Positions 35,314 to 45,664 of a stretch of DNA of 64,000 nt are shown in pieces (the stretch's first letter is position 1; every line of letters starts with the position of its first letter). This stretch comes from Ferroplasma acidiphilum (GTDB taxonomy: Archaea > Thermoplasmatota > Thermoplasmata > Thermoplasmatales > Thermoplasmataceae), in assembly GCF_002078355.1 (NCBI RefSeq), contig NZ_CP015363.1:1736001-1800000 (forward strand), in the 5' to 3' direction. The notes beneath the pieces were generated by a model that saw nothing but the letters and a program-made list of their open reading frames with translations, did no database searches and was not told the DNA's origin. The position numbers and the translations under genes are program-made.

Positions 35314-37548
35314 TTACTGGTATAAGCCCAGGTCCTCTGTTTTCTTCTTCTCGCTTATATCCCTTCCCATAGTCGCTGCAAGGTCATTATAGAACTTAGT
35401 AACGTTCTTGTCTATGGATGGGCGTATAGTTTTCATGGCTTTTATAAATGCATCCTGATTGACCTCGGTTGCTTCAGGGTTGTTACGGTATGCCATCATT
35501 CCGGCTTCTCTGCAGAGATTTTCCAGGTCAGCCCCAACGTATCCGTCAGTTTTTCTGGCAATATCCTTGAGATCAACATCTTTCGCAAGGGGCATTTTCC
35601 TTGTGTGGACTTCCAGTATCTTTAAACGGCCTTCCTCTTCAGGCGGCGGTATGTATATGATTTTATCAAATCTGCCTGCCCTTAGCAATGCAGGGTCAAT
35701 TATATCAGGCCTGTTTGTAGCGGCTATAACCACCACCCCTTTCAGTACCTCAATGCCATCCATTGAAGTCAACAGCTGGTTAACAATACGTTCTGTAACC
35801 CCTGAATCCATGGATGTCCCCCTTCTGGGTGCAATTGAATCTATTTCATCCATAAATATGATTGCAGGTGATACCTGTTTTGCCTTCTTGAATATTTCAC
35901 GGACAGCCTTTTCACTATCACCAACCCACTTGGAGAGAACTTCCGGGCCTTTCACGGAGATGAAATTGGCGTTGCTTTCGTTAGCCACTGCCTTGGCAAG
36001 CAGGGTTTTTCCGGTACCTGGTGGGCCATAAAGCAAGAATCCTTTTGGTGCCCTGATTCCCAGCCTGCTAAATACGTCTGGATTTAAAAGTGGCAGTTCC
36101 ACAGCTTCACGGAGTTCTGATTTCAGGGCTTCGAGTCCACCAATATCGTTCCATTTTATATTTGGAACTTCGACTGTTACTTCCCTGAGGCTGCTGGGTT
36201 CAATTGTTTTGAGTGCTTCCATGAAATCGTCCTCTGTAACAATCATTTTCTCCAGTACCTCAGTGGGTATTGGCTTATCCAGATCAATTTCAGGCAAATA
36301 CCTCCTGAGTGCATTCATAGCAGATTCCCTTGTTAAAGCCGCCAGATCTGCCCCAACAAAACCGTATGTAATGTCGGCTATTCTGCTGAAGAATTCACTT
36401 TCCTTCTCATCATCCATGCCAAGGGGCATTCCCCTGGTGTGTATTGTAAGGATTTCCATTCTGCCCTTTTTATCAGGAACTCCGATAACAATTTCACGGT
36501 CAAACCTTCCTGGCCTTCTAAGAGCAGGGTCAACAGCGTCTAACCTGTTTGTTGCGCCGATAACTATAACATGACCCCTGTCCTTCAATCCATCCATCAG
36601 GGTAAGAAGCTGGGCTACCACTCTCCTTTCTACCTCGCCCTGCACATCTTCCCTTTTCGGGGCTATGGAATCTATTTCATCTATGAATATTATAGATGGC
36701 TCGGATTCGTCTGCCTTCTGGAATATCTCACGGAGTTTCTGTTCACTCTGCCCATAATACTTGCTCATAATTTCAGGGCCATTGATAGCAAAGAAATTTG
36801 CACCACTTTCGTTTGCAACAGCCTTTGCTATAAGGGTTTTCCCGGTACCTGGTGGACCATTAAGCAGGACTCCCTTGGGCGGTGTTATGCCCAGCCTTTC
36901 AAAAAGCTCCGGGTGTTTCAGTGGAAGCTCAATTATTTCCCTTATTTTGCCTAGCTGGTCAGAAAGGCCCCCTATATCCTCATAACTTACCTTTGTCACT
37001 TCTTCAAGGACTTCAGAAGCTGGATCTTCCCTGATTTCAACACGTGTTTCTTCACTGACTTCCACCGGTATCTTGCTTGGAATTGTTTTGATTACCTTAA
37101 ATAGCAAACCTGTGTGCCCTGCTAGCGTTAATCCAGGGACGCTTATGCTATCCTGTTCTATCAAAGGCCTCCTTATAAGGGCTTTCTGGACAAAATCATC
37201 TATGCCTTCCCCGAACCTTAATTTCTGGTCTTTTCTTATTATGGGTGCGAGTACCACTTTCTTTGCTTCCTCAACTTCTACCTTTTTTACCTTTACCTTG
37301 TCTCCGATAGAAGCGCCGCAGTTATTTCTCATTACACTATCTATTCTAACAATGCCCTTGTTTTCGTCCTCTGGCCTGGATCTGAATACTCTCCCCACAG
37401 TAGACCGTACCTTTTCAATAGCGACAACGTCGCCTATTTCAACGTCAAGATCTAATCTGGAAATTTCATCAAGCCTAACCCTGGCCATGCCGGGATCGGT
37501 TGCATTTGCCTCAGCTATCCTGAGTAATATACCATCATTTGGTTTCAT
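35314..37548 (-). CDS. vat: VCP-like AAA ATPase (VAT / archaeal Cdc48)
   Basis: A 744-residue Cdc48/p97 homologue that unfolds proteins for the proteasome. The N domain (1-~180, double-psi barrel then four-stranded part) is followed by D1 with GPPGTGKT and [14 protein letters not shown], and D2 with GPPGTGKT and [14 protein letters not shown]; both have the SRH arginines ([19 protein letters not shown] and [19 protein letters not shown]). It matches the well-studied Thermoplasma VAT in architecture and length. The C-terminus ends in LGLYQ, with a penultimate-type Tyr like the HbYX proteasome motif region. It abuts the K+ channel gene. Confidence 0.96.
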   Translation of the reverse strand: MKPNDGILLRIAEANATDPGMARVRLDEISRLDLDVEIGDVVAIEKVRSTVGRVFRSRPEDENKGIVRIDSVMRNNCGASIGDKVKVKKVEVEEAKKVVLAPIIRKDQKLRFGEGIDDFVQKALIRRPLIEQDSISVPGLTLAGHTGLLFKVIKTIPSKIPVEVSEETRVEIREDPASEVLEEVTKVSYEDIGGLSDQLGKIREIIELPLKHPELFERLGITPPKGVLLNGPPGTGKTLIAKAVANESGANFFAINGPEIMSKYYGQSEQKLREIFQKADESEPSIIFIDEIDSIAPKREDVQGEVERRVVAQLLTLMDGLKDRGHVIVIGATNRLDAVDPALRRPGRFDREIVIGVPDKKGRMEILTIHTRGMPLGMDDEKESEFFSRIADITYGFVGADLAALTRESAMNALRRYLPEIDLDKPIPTEVLEKMIVTEDDFMEALKTIEPSSLREVTVEVPNIKWNDIGGLEALKSELREAVELPLLNPDVFSRLGIRAPKGFLLYGPPGTGKTLLAKAVANESNANFISVKGPEVLSKWVGDSEKAVREIFKKAKQVSPAIIFMDEIDSIAPRRGTSMDSGVTERIVNQLLTSMDGIEVLKGVVVIAATNRPDIIDPALLRAGRFDKIIYIPPPEEEGRLKILEVHTRKMPLAKDVDLKDIARKTDGYVGADLENLCREAGMMAYRNNPEATEVNQDAFIKAMKTIRPSIDKNVTKFYNDLAATMGRDISEKKKTEDLGLYQ

Positions 37549-37735
37549 AAACCCTTATTTACTAAATAGTATTTTAAAATATTGATATTGTATAATTTTA
37601 TGTTATGAAACTAATACAGACTGCTTCTTTTATAAATTGGAAGTTTTTGAGTTTATGGATTTATGAATAATATAGAAAAATGTAGTAATCTGGATTTAAA
37701 ATACTGGAAAATCGATTATAGATACCTAATTTGAA

Positions 37736-38170
37736 TCATTTAAACAGGAAAAAATGGAGTACAACATATACATACACAACAAAATATATTATTAATGATA
37801 AAAAAATGTAAATATTGATTTTGTGTGCTTTTTTTATATATAATTTTGGATTAAGTTTCTTCTTGCTTAAATGCCCTACCAGGATAAAATTATCAACTAA
37901 TCCAATTTCTAATAAACTTGTGAATGCAAAATAAATATAAAAAAACAATGTATTTTCTGTTAGTATTACAAATGAAATGGAATTTGTTATAAAAGCTATA
38001 GAGATAACCAGAATTATGTGGGTCAATTCTTTTAAATTTTTAAATACAACTATATTTTCCTGAATTCCAGTGTTTTTCTTTATAACATTCTTAACCTTAA
38101 AGCTTCTTTCTAAAAAAACAATGACAGAAATCATAAAAATAGCCAGTAATAAATAATTAAGGATTACCAT
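37736..38170 (-). CDS. Small four-helix membrane protein, partner of the secreted protein upstream
   Basis: A 144-residue protein with four predicted helices (about 2-20, 48-68, 76-98 and 116-140) and basic loops. No family recognised. Its ATG lies inside the last codons of the secreted-protein gene upstream (7-bp overlap), so the two are co-expressed. Possible roles are anchoring, export or self-protection; none is shown by the sequence. Confidence 0.62.
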   Translation of the reverse strand: MVILNYLLLAIFMISVIVFLERSFKVKNVIKKNTGIQENIVVFKNLKELTHIILVISIAFITNSISFVILTENTLFFYIYFAFTSLLEIGLVDNFILVGHLSKKKLNPKLYIKKAHKINIYIFLSLIIYFVVYVYVVLHFFLFK

Positions 38171-39039
38171 GGTGGTTCCTCATTTGGATTCCATACTCCT
38201 GTATGTGGGGCGTATCCCGATAAAGGTGGATATTTTGCAGAATCCCCAAATGCAATAGATACTGGGATATAAATACCGCTGCTGCCAGAATCAGCTGTAC
38301 CGGTAAATGCACCCTCTTCCCCATAAATACCAACATCATAGAAATTATACCATTTTGTACCCCAGCTTGCACCGAGATCAAAATACACAGTCGGGTCATG
38401 ATTCTCAGAGGCGTATGCATCTATAGCTATATAGTCCAGTGCTAAAGCTGCAACTATTGGTGCCAGAAGTCCTGGCAAAACAATTGATGCAGCCGCGCTT
38501 CCATAATAAACTGCACCTTCAAGTGACCCGACCTCGCCTGAAACAACCTCTCCAAAAACGGCTATTATTGTAGCATCACTGGCTCCTGATATTACAGGCA
38601 GTTTAGTAACGTATAAGGCTGCTTCATGATTTTTAGGAAATTTATAATATATATTTGAACAATCACCAGGAACTTTATTTATTTTATTGTTTGGGATAAT
38701 AGTCATATTAAGATATATCCTGTTCCCTGATTCAAATACAGATACGTTGCCGAATTTTCCATGTTCTGTTATATGCTGGTTATTACCTGTATTATTGGTC
38801 ACAGAGAACGCCATATTCATATAAATACGATTGCTTAACATGTTGACACTGTCATTATATTTTACTACATTAATCTGTTTGCCGTTTAAATTGCTGGCGT
38901 GCGGTTGTGCCGAGATATCAGAAGTAACGACATTAACACGCTGGTCGGTATTATTTGTTGCATTTGTTACCGGCGCAAAGGATACCATCACAAATATTGC
39001 TGCAATTAGTACACCTATTATTAACTTCTTTTTATTCAT
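38164..39039 (-). CDS. Secreted protein with an Ala/Gly-rich hydrophobic segment, unknown function
   Basis: A 291-residue protein with signal peptide MNKKKLIIGVLIAAIFVMVSFAP, an Asn/Thr-rich region with sequons (25-125), a hydrophobic Ala/Gly/Val-rich block (about 154-207) with the look of a membrane hairpin, and a Gly/Tyr/Ser-rich C-terminal part ending WNPNEEPPW. The layout of a leader, a soluble region and a hydrophobic hairpin next to a small membrane protein recalls protein toxins with immunity partners, but also surface-layer accessory proteins. Signal peptide and promoter resemble those of the gene at 23410-24918. Confidence 0.68.
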   Translation of the reverse strand: MNKKKLIIGVLIAAIFVMVSFAPVTNATNNTDQRVNVVTSDISAQPHASNLNGKQINVVKYNDSVNMLSNRIYMNMAFSVTNNTGNNQHITEHGKFGNVSVFESGNRIYLNMTIIPNNKINKVPGDCSNIYYKFPKNHEAALYVTKLPVISGASDATIIAVFGEVVSGEVGSLEGAVYYGSAAASIVLPGLLAPIVAALALDYIAIDAYASENHDPTVYFDLGASWGTKWYNFYDVGIYGEEGAFTGTADSGSSGIYIPVSIAFGDSAKYPPLSGYAPHTGVWNPNEEPPW

Positions 39040-39080
39040 AATAAGATTAACATTCCAATATATATATATATTTAGATAAT

Positions 39081-39099
39081 AATATTAATAAATAATTTA
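39081..39099 (-). promoter_or_regulatory. 19-bp element shared by two secreted-protein promoters, copy 2
   Basis: AATATTAATAAATAATTTA (plus strand), identical to 24958-24976, ends 42 nt before the start at 39039. Between them lies an alternating-AT TATA box (39058-39073), as in the other copy. Confidence 0.55.
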
Positions 39100-39241
39100 G
39101 TAGATAAATTTATACATGTATCCCGCTTGCTGTTCAAGCTTGCAATGTAACAGAATTTTTACATTAATTATTTCTACGCCTGTGTATTTCATCGTTCAAT
39201 ATTACCTGCAATAATATTACATTAAATAACTAATTTATTTT

Positions 39242-40171
39242 ATGAATGAATCGTATTATATGGAAGTTACAAAAAAGAGTTATTCTTCTTCAGCCAATCT
39301 CGGTCCGGGCTATGATATATTGTCCTTAGGGCATAAAGCATTCTTTGATTCTGTCACGGTAAAGCACAATAATAGCAATGGTGTAAAGATTATTTCAAAT
39401 TCTACCCCGGAAGAGCCGGATAAGAATACAGCAGGATTAAGCATCCTAAAAATTATGGAAGATAAGGGCATTAAAACTGGACTGGACATAACAATAAAAA
39501 AGGGTGTCCCAATTGGCCTCGGCCTGGGGAGCAGCGGAGCTTCATCCTCTGCAGCTGTAAGGTCTGTAAATGAACTCCTGGATCTTGGCATGGGCAAAGA
39601 TGAAATGGTCTATTATTCAATGTATGGAGAGATAGCCGCATGCGGTTCAGCCCACCCGGACAATGTATCTTCCGGGATTTATGGAGGGCTTACACTAATA
39701 AGTTCCACATCTCCTGTAAAAGTAAAAAAAATTGATATTAATTACAATTTTAACCTGGTACTTGTAATACCTGATATCAGTATGAAAAATAAAACCCGGT
39801 ATGCAAGGTCAATTGTGCCCCAATCGATAAAAATGGAAGAACATATAGTTCATACATCCAGAATATCTACAATGCTTTACGGGTTTATGAAAGGGGACCG
39901 TGATGCTATAAGGGAAGGGATGAATGATGATATTGTTGAGCGGTCCAGGGAAGCCATGTTTCCATTTTACAGGGATATAAAGGAAAAAGTTATCAACAGA
40001 AATGCTGTTTCTGCCTGCATAAGCGGAGCAGGGCCTACAATGTTAATATTTGCAGATGATAAAACCAGAAAGGACGAGATGCTTGGTGATATAAAAAATG
40101 TCATGGGGTCATATAATACAGATTATAGTATCCGTGAAACAGGTATTCTGGAGGGATTAGATGACCAGTAA
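39242..40171 (+). CDS. thrB: Homoserine kinase
   Basis: A 309-residue GHMP kinase: [18 protein letters not shown] near the N-terminus, the ATP loop [29 protein letters not shown], and the C-terminal [10 protein letters not shown]. It phosphorylates homoserine for threonine synthesis. A second start at 39260 (MEVTKKS) is possible. It overlaps the next gene by 11 bp, so phosphohomoserine may also feed the cystathionine synthase encoded there. Confidence 0.93.
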   Translation: MNESYYMEVTKKSYSSSANLGPGYDILSLGHKAFFDSVTVKHNNSNGVKIISNSTPEEPDKNTAGLSILKIMEDKGIKTGLDITIKKGVPIGLGLGSSGASSSAAVRSVNELLDLGMGKDEMVYYSMYGEIAACGSAHPDNVSSGIYGGLTLISSTSPVKVKKIDINYNFNLVLVIPDISMKNKTRYARSIVPQSIKMEEHIVHTSRISTMLYGFMKGDRDAIREGMNDDIVERSREAMFPFYRDIKEKVINRNAVSACISGAGPTMLIFADDKTRKDEMLGDIKNVMGSYNTDYSIRETGILEGLDDQ

Positions 40172-41249
40172 TAGAGCATATGCAGCACCACTTACTTATC
40201 CTATTTACCAGACCAGTTCATATGTAGTTCCGGAGGGTGAAAAATACAGGTACAGCAGGGAGTATAATCCAACCGTTGAAAATCTTGGCATTAAGATAAA
40301 GGAAATGGAAGGAGCTGAAGATTACAATGTTTTCTCTTCGGGCATGGGAGCTATTACTACGACGTTATTATCATTATCAAAGCCTGGAGATAGAATATTA
40401 ACACACCTGGACACATTTGCAAGGTCCTATCATTTTATCAGGGATTTTATGGGAAAGTGGGGAATCAAGCCGGATATTGCCAATCCGGGTACGGAGAATA
40501 TTATTAATGGAATAAAAAAAGGTACAGGAATAGTGTTTATTGAAAGCGTAACCAATCCTATATTAAGGGTGAACGATATAAGCACCATATCTGAGAAATG
40601 CCATGATGTTGGAGCCATACTTGTTGTTGATTCCACAGTTCCGACTCCATATAACGTAAAATCTTTAAAATTAGGGGCAGATATAGTTGTCCACAGTTCA
40701 TCCAAATTTATTGCAGGGCATAATAACGTAATATCAGGGCTTGCAGCAGGAAGAAAGGATTTAATGGAGAAAATTGATGCCATGAGAAGAACGCTCGGAA
40801 CATCCCTTGACCCTAACTCCGCATTTCTGACAGAAAATGGAATGAAAACACTTGGAATAAGAATGGAAAAGATAAATTCTAATGCTATGGAAATAGCTAC
40901 AGAACTTCAAAAAAACCCCGAAATATCCAGGGTAATATATCCCGGGCTTTCTGAACATCCTGATCATGAAATAGCCAAAAAATATATGAAAGGTTATTCC
41001 GGCATAGTCTGCTTTAAGGTAAAAACCGATCCTGAAAAATTTATAGGAAAACTGGAGAAAATAGTTCCGGCAAACACCATGGGAGGGACAGAAACAGTGA
41101 TATCGACACCTGCTTCAATGTCACACAGGTCTTTAACTTCAGAAGAATTGAATGTGCTGGGTGTGGATTCAACATTTATGAGGCTTTCCGTGGGAATAGA
41201 AGACCCGGATGAAATAGTAAGGGATATTAACAGGGCCCTTAATGATTAA
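40161..41249 (+). CDS. Cys/Met metabolism PLP enzyme (cystathionine gamma-synthase-like)
   Basis: A 362-residue Cys/Met-metabolism PLP enzyme. [13 protein letters not shown] near the N-terminus, [32 protein letters not shown] and the PLP Lys in [13 protein letters not shown] are family motifs; the C-terminus has SMSHRS and [11 protein letters not shown]. Options are cystathionine gamma-synthase, O-acyl- or phosphohomoserine sulfhydrylase, or gamma-lyase. Coupling to thrB favours a synthase using O-phosphohomoserine, which is inference. Confidence 0.86.
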   Translation: MTSNRAYAAPLTYPIYQTSSYVVPEGEKYRYSREYNPTVENLGIKIKEMEGAEDYNVFSSGMGAITTTLLSLSKPGDRILTHLDTFARSYHFIRDFMGKWGIKPDIANPGTENIINGIKKGTGIVFIESVTNPILRVNDISTISEKCHDVGAILVVDSTVPTPYNVKSLKLGADIVVHSSSKFIAGHNNVISGLAAGRKDLMEKIDAMRRTLGTSLDPNSAFLTENGMKTLGIRMEKINSNAMEIATELQKNPEISRVIYPGLSEHPDHEIAKKYMKGYSGIVCFKVKTDPEKFIGKLEKIVPANTMGGTETVISTPASMSHRSLTSEELNVLGVDSTFMRLSVGIEDPDEIVRDINRALND

Positions 41250-41835
41250 TCTGCCCTTTTATGTAATTTATTAATGTGTTTTTTGTAATAGGAAAATCAG
41301 TATTATCAACAATGAAAACATCATCCCCGCAGTGATCCATAGAATACTTTTCTATTACACTGTATACTGGCAATTGCTCAACAAGCCGTTCTCCAGGTGA
41401 GTTAAAGTGTGTGTAGTCTATTCTCTCTTTAAGCCTGTTGCCATGCAAAGATTTGTCCGGAATATGTATATAAATCATAATTATTTTATTCCTAATATCA
41501 CTGGCAATCATTTCCGGATTAAAATATAATGTTTCAAGTATTAGCGGCTCTCCGTTATCTATTGACCGGCGCAAAACTGCATTTATTCCTTTATACATAA
41601 ATTCTGACTGGTTAAGATATCCTTTTATTATATTTTCCTCATTCTTTTCTCCATATATCCTGTAAGCATTATAGACGCTTTCTCCCATTGCCGGGTTATC
41701 TGCGTAAGGCCTCAAAAATTCCCTGAGATAATCGCCTGAAAGTATTATATTTATATTAAATTCCCTGCTTATAAAACCAGATAAGCTTGTTTTTCCAACA
41801 CCGGGAATGCCGCCAATCAATATAACCGGAATCAT
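41239..41835 (-). CDS. P-loop kinase, 2-phosphoglycerate kinase-like
   Basis: A 198-residue P-loop protein with Walker A GGIPGVGKTS at the N-terminus, then LSGDYLREFLRPY and ILETLYFNPEM, resembling the 2-phosphoglycerate kinase group and other AAA-type small-molecule kinases. In methanogens that enzyme starts cyclic 2,3-diphosphoglycerate synthesis; here the substrate is uncertain. The ATG at 41835 is preferred to a TTG at 41844. It is convergent with the PLP enzyme gene (11-bp overlap). Confidence 0.7.
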   Translation of the reverse strand: MIPVILIGGIPGVGKTSLSGFISREFNINIILSGDYLREFLRPYADNPAMGESVYNAYRIYGEKNEENIIKGYLNQSEFMYKGINAVLRRSIDNGEPLILETLYFNPEMIASDIRNKIIMIYIHIPDKSLHGNRLKERIDYTHFNSPGERLVEQLPVYSVIEKYSMDHCGDDVFIVDNTDFPITKNTLINYIKGQINH

Positions 41836-41974
41836 ACAGGGCAATTATAAATATATTATTAATTCTTTTCAGCATTTCATCCAGAATTATCATTTCTTTT
41901 CTGTATGTGTATATTAATCATATTCTAAGCTATTACAACTGCAATAAATTTTTAAATGATAAGTTTATATCAAT

Positions 41975-42607
41975 ATGATAATTATGGCGACAGAAACTTG
42001 GGAAGTAAAGGAAAATGCAAAACCTAGAGGATTAGACGGCATATCAGATAAACAGATAGACTACCACTTTGATGTCCATTATAAGGGATATGTATCAAAG
42101 CTCAATGAAATATGGTCAAAGTTGCCAGATGTTGACCTTACAAAGGCAAACCAGAATTACAGTGACCTTAGAGAAATGAAACTGGAAGAAACCTTCAACT
42201 ACGATGGATCAATGCTTCATGAGTACTATTTCGAATCCTTAAGCAAGGATCATGTTGCAATGCCTGAATCAGTAAAGGCACAGATAGAGAAGGATTTTGG
42301 AAGCTATGAGAAATTCGTGGCACTGTTCAAAGCAACAGGAACTGCATTCAGGGGATGGGCACATCTTGTGTTTGACCTTAACTGTGGAAAACTTAGGGTT
42401 CTCGGTGCCGATATACATAATGCATCTGCAATATGGAATGCATTGATGATACTGCCACTTGATGTTTACGAACATGCATACTATACAGATTACGGAGCAA
42501 AGAGAGCACCATATCTTGACGCATTCATGAACAATGTCAACTGGAAGGTTGTTGAGAAAAGGCTTGACAGGGCAAAGAGAACATACGAAGCTTTTAAGAA
42601 GGATTAA
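41975..42607 (+). CDS. sod: Superoxide dismutase (Fe/Mn family)
   Basis: A 210-residue Fe/Mn superoxide dismutase. Metal ligands are visible as the first His in YHFDVHYKGYV, the second in LHEYYFESL, and Asp/His in LPLDVYEHAYY. The rest of the C-terminal domain, AWNALMILPLDVYEHAYYTDYGAKR-like, is typical of crenarchaeal-thermoplasmal forms. Two starts are possible, 41975 and 41984. A TTTTTAAA box about 26 nt before 41975 favours it. It protects against superoxide in an aerobic iron-rich habitat. Confidence 0.92.
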   Translation: MIIMATETWEVKENAKPRGLDGISDKQIDYHFDVHYKGYVSKLNEIWSKLPDVDLTKANQNYSDLREMKLEETFNYDGSMLHEYYFESLSKDHVAMPESVKAQIEKDFGSYEKFVALFKATGTAFRGWAHLVFDLNCGKLRVLGADIHNASAIWNALMILPLDVYEHAYYTDYGAKRAPYLDAFMNNVNWKVVEKRLDRAKRTYEAFKKD

Positions 42608-42622
42608 ATATTTTTTATTTTT

Positions 42623-43252
42623 ATGATTAAAAACGATGAGTTGTCCATTAAGATAATGGAATCCAAACTATTATACAGTAAAAAGATAAATGAAAGGGTC
42701 ATAGATTTTATAAATATGGGAAAATCACGCAATGATTCACTCTTCATGGAATTGTGCTTCTGCATACTTACAGCAAATACATCTGCTGAAATGGGCATCA
42801 GGACCCAGAGAATGATTATGGATGGGTTTATAGAATATAGCATGGAACAGTTAAGTGAAGAACTTAAAAAGGCTAAATATAGATTTTATAACAAAAGGGC
42901 TGGATATATTATAAATGCAAGATTTATCCGTAAAAATATAAAAAAATTAATCTCTTCCATGGAACATTTCACACTCAGGGAATATCTGGTAAATAATGTC
43001 AAGGGTCTCGGGTACAAAGAGGCTTCACATTTCCTGAGAAATATAGGGATATTTGATTTTGCTATTCTGGACAAGCATATTTTGCAACTTTTATTTGATT
43101 ATGGATATACTAAGGATATGAAATTGAATTCAAGGGCAGACTATCTGGAAAAGGAAAAAATATTTAATTCCATAGCCAGTGACTACAATATACAGCCAGG
43201 AATAATGGATTTATATTTATGGCAAATTGCAACAGGAAAAATATTGAAATGA
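42623..43252 (+). CDS. ogg: 8-oxoguanine DNA glycosylase/AP lyase (Ogg2 type)
   Basis: A 209-residue helix-hairpin-helix DNA glycosylase that removes 8-oxoguanine and nicks the site. The hairpin reads VKGLGYKEASHFLRN, the catalytic Lys is in AILDKHIL and the essential Asp in GIMDLYLW near the C-terminus, as in archaeal Ogg2. It lies 15 bp after sod, so both oxidative-damage genes may share a transcript, although a T-rich stretch at 42610-42621 between them could terminate some of it. Confidence 0.9.
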   Translation: MIKNDELSIKIMESKLLYSKKINERVIDFINMGKSRNDSLFMELCFCILTANTSAEMGIRTQRMIMDGFIEYSMEQLSEELKKAKYRFYNKRAGYIINARFIRKNIKKLISSMEHFTLREYLVNNVKGLGYKEASHFLRNIGIFDFAILDKHILQLLFDYGYTKDMKLNSRADYLEKEKIFNSIASDYNIQPGIMDLYLWQIATGKILK

Positions 43253-43255
43253 GCC

Positions 43256-44677
43256 TTAATTTTTGATAGCATCCATTTTTTTAATGTCCTTTTCAGTTGA
43301 ATAAAATGAATTGTATCCGTGGGATCTCATAATTGATGCTGCATAAGCACTGTTAAGCCCCTTTTTGCAATAGAAAAAGTAATTTTTATCAGGATTTCCT
43401 GATTCAGCCAGCGAATCTATGGAACTTACAGGCATATTTATTGCCCCGGGAACGTGCCATAGATCAAAATCCTTATTATCTCTGAGGTCTATAATTATGC
43501 TGTTTTCCGGTATCGTATCACTTTTACTGTTATTTATTGAATTGACATAATCATCAATTTCGTCTTTCTTTATTTTTATTATTTCGTGCAATATTTCCTT
43601 TAAAGGAAATTTCTCAACTTCTGGCTTCAAATCTCTATAAGCCGTATTTATTCCCGGGTTTTTTGAAAACAATGAACAGAATTCCCCTATGGATTCGTCC
43701 ATATACAGCCCCTTTCTTTTTGAATAGTTTATTGTTTCTTCCTTGTCAAAGCCTATTAATGGGCGGAATAGTGGAGTATTGATACCGTAGGAAAGTGATT
43801 TGAGGTTTTTTGGAATCTGGGATGAAACCTGCCCGATAGATTCTCCTGTCACAATGGCATCATAATCATTTTCCTGGCAAAGCCCCTCTGCATATGAATA
43901 AAGAAGCTTTTTGAAGATAAGGTTTGCATATTTCTGTTCCGGATTTCGCAGAATTCCGGTTATCAACGAGGTCCCGTCCAGTATGTATATATTGCTGTTA
44001 TACCCGTAAGAATACCGGAATAAAAGGTTTCTTGCTGCCTTAAGCATGTACAGTGTATCTGAGGGGTGCGCCAGGGAGCAGAAAAGCAGGTCTGTTGCCA
44101 TGCCACGCTTCATAACCATAAATGTAGCCACAGGAGAGTCGATGCCTCCAGAAAACAGTGAAATTGCTATCCCTTCGGATTTTAATGGCAATCCTCCCGG
44201 GCCTTCCATCTTTTCTGTAAATGTATAGAAATTTTTGTCCCGTACTTCGATATATATGGGCGCTTCCGGGCTTTCCAGGTTTACACCGGAAGAATTATCG
44301 TATAACTTATTTCCAATGGCAATTTCCAGGTCCTTAGATGTAAAATTATGCGTTCCCTTTCTGGTTACCCTTACAGCAAAAGTTTTATTTTTTACGTAGC
44401 TATAATAGTTTTCAACGCAGCGTGTTACTATATCTTCAATGGTGTTGAATGTATACTCATTAGCCCTGGAAAATGATTTAACACCGAAAATATCTGGCAG
44501 AATATTCATTAATTCCGGGCTATCTGAATATAAATAAATCCTTCCATCACTCTTTTTGTATTTCAGGCCAGAATCCTCCGGCAATGATGATATAATGTTT
44601 TCAATAAGGAGTTTTTCCATATTCCTCCTCGTTTTATTTCCCTTAAGGCCTATCTCTGAATACCTTACAATGAACAT
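43256..44677 (-). CDS. thiI: tRNA 4-thiouridine synthase ThiI with C-terminal rhodanese domain
   Basis: A 473-residue enzyme: N-terminal ferredoxin-like and THUMP domains (1-~165), PP-loop SGGIDS (176-181), the catalytic Cys region FCSLFSKNPG, and a rhodanese domain (~390-473) with the persulfide Cys in YCKKGLNS. It adenylates U8 of tRNA and transfers sulfur; the rhodanese domain also serves thiamine thiazole synthesis in bacteria. The rhodanese fusion is known for gammaproteobacteria and Thermoplasma; most archaeal ThiI lack it. A thiamine-binding-type protein gene is nearby at 45369. Confidence 0.92.
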   Translation of the reverse strand: MFIVRYSEIGLKGNKTRRNMEKLLIENIISSLPEDSGLKYKKSDGRIYLYSDSPELMNILPDIFGVKSFSRANEYTFNTIEDIVTRCVENYYSYVKNKTFAVRVTRKGTHNFTSKDLEIAIGNKLYDNSSGVNLESPEAPIYIEVRDKNFYTFTEKMEGPGGLPLKSEGIAISLFSGGIDSPVATFMVMKRGMATDLLFCSLAHPSDTLYMLKAARNLLFRYSYGYNSNIYILDGTSLITGILRNPEQKYANLIFKKLLYSYAEGLCQENDYDAIVTGESIGQVSSQIPKNLKSLSYGINTPLFRPLIGFDKEETINYSKRKGLYMDESIGEFCSLFSKNPGINTAYRDLKPEVEKFPLKEILHEIIKIKKDEIDDYVNSINNSKSDTIPENSIIIDLRDNKDFDLWHVPGAINMPVSSIDSLAESGNPDKNYFFYCKKGLNSAYAASIMRSHGYNSFYSTEKDIKKMDAIKN

Positions 44678-44762
44678 TGTTATTGTATATTTATTAGCTA
44701 TTTATGCGTTGCTTTAAAAAAGTATAGCTAAAATATTTAACATATAAAGATATTTAAGCAGC

Positions 44763-45317
44763 ATGGAAACAATAAAAATAGCAGGATTTGGAGGTAGCTT
44801 GAGGAAAGAGTCATACTCCAGGTATTTGCTTGAGAACGCCGTTGGATTGATGCCTGAGAATTCTAAACTTGAAATACTGGACATAAAGAATTTTCCTTTA
44901 ATGAACCAGGATGAGGAGAACAATTACCCGGAAAATGTAAAAAAGTTTAAGAGGCAGATTAAGGAATCTGATGGAGTTTTGATGGTTACTCCAGAATACA
45001 ATTACTCAATCCCCGGATATTTAAAAAATGTTTTAGATGTTGCTTCGAGGCCATATGGTGATAATCCTTTCAATGGAAAGCCTGTAGCCATTATGAGTTC
45101 ATCAATAGGCATGCTGGGCGGTTCAAGGGCACAGTACCACCTCCGCCAGGTTTGTGTATTCCTTGATATGATTCCTGTAAATACACCTGAAGTTTTTCTA
45201 ACATTTGCACAGGATAAATTCGATGAAAAAGGCAAGCTTAAGGATGAGATGACAGCTAAATTTGCCGGGCAGTTGCTACAGAACCTTGTAAATCTTGCCA
45301 GGCAGCTAAAAAAATAA
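44763..45317 (+). CDS. NADPH-dependent FMN reductase (flavodoxin-like)
   Basis: A 184-residue flavodoxin-fold reductase with the phosphate loop GSLRKESYSR near the N-terminus and TPEYNYSIPGYLKNVLDVASRP, the FMN-binding signature, in the middle. It reduces FMN, quinones, or metals such as chromate or Fe(III) in various relatives. A TATA-like run about 25 nt upstream and an ATG at 44763 suggest a leaderless transcript. Confidence 0.88.
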   Translation: METIKIAGFGGSLRKESYSRYLLENAVGLMPENSKLEILDIKNFPLMNQDEENNYPENVKKFKRQIKESDGVLMVTPEYNYSIPGYLKNVLDVASRPYGDNPFNGKPVAIMSSSIGMLGGSRAQYHLRQVCVFLDMIPVNTPEVFLTFAQDKFDEKGKLKDEMTAKFAGQLLQNLVNLARQLKK

Positions 45318-45368
45318 TTTTTTAAAATAAAATAATATATTTTTATATTCTTTCAGTATCATAGTTCC

Positions 45369-45659
45369 ATGATCATAGCGGATGTGACATTTTATCCAAT
45401 TGGAAAAGGAGTTTCTGTGGGCGATACTATAGAGAAGGTTGTTAGCCGGTTAAAGAATAATAATTCAATTAAATGCTATCCAAATAGCATGGCTACTGTA
45501 ATTGAATGCAGTAATATTGATATTTTAATGGATGCGATAAAGGATGCTGAAAAGTTTATTGAAAATATGGGTTTTCCCAGGGTAGAGACTATATTAAGAA
45601 TTGATAGCAGAACCGATGTAGAAAACTCAGTTGAAAGAAAAATGAAATATGTCAGCTAA
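45369..45659 (+). CDS. MTH1187-family (DUF77) thiamine-binding-type protein
   Basis: A 96-residue ferredoxin-like protein of the MTH1187/YkoF family: ADVTFYPIGKGVSVGDTIEKVV at the start, TVIECSNIDILMDAIKDAE in the middle, and a conserved Arg/Asp-rich segment near the end. Members bind thiamine or related ligands. It has its own TATA-like run and is convergent with the dehydratase gene. Confidence 0.82.
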   Translation: MIIADVTFYPIGKGVSVGDTIEKVVSRLKNNNSIKCYPNSMATVIECSNIDILMDAIKDAEKFIENMGFPRVETILRIDSRTDVENSVERKMKYVS

Positions 45660-45664
45660 AAAAA

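Noticed and set aside
35459-36031. Rightward frames opposite the VAT gene
   Set aside because: Antisense shadows of a well-conserved AAA ATPase, with no promoter or protein character.
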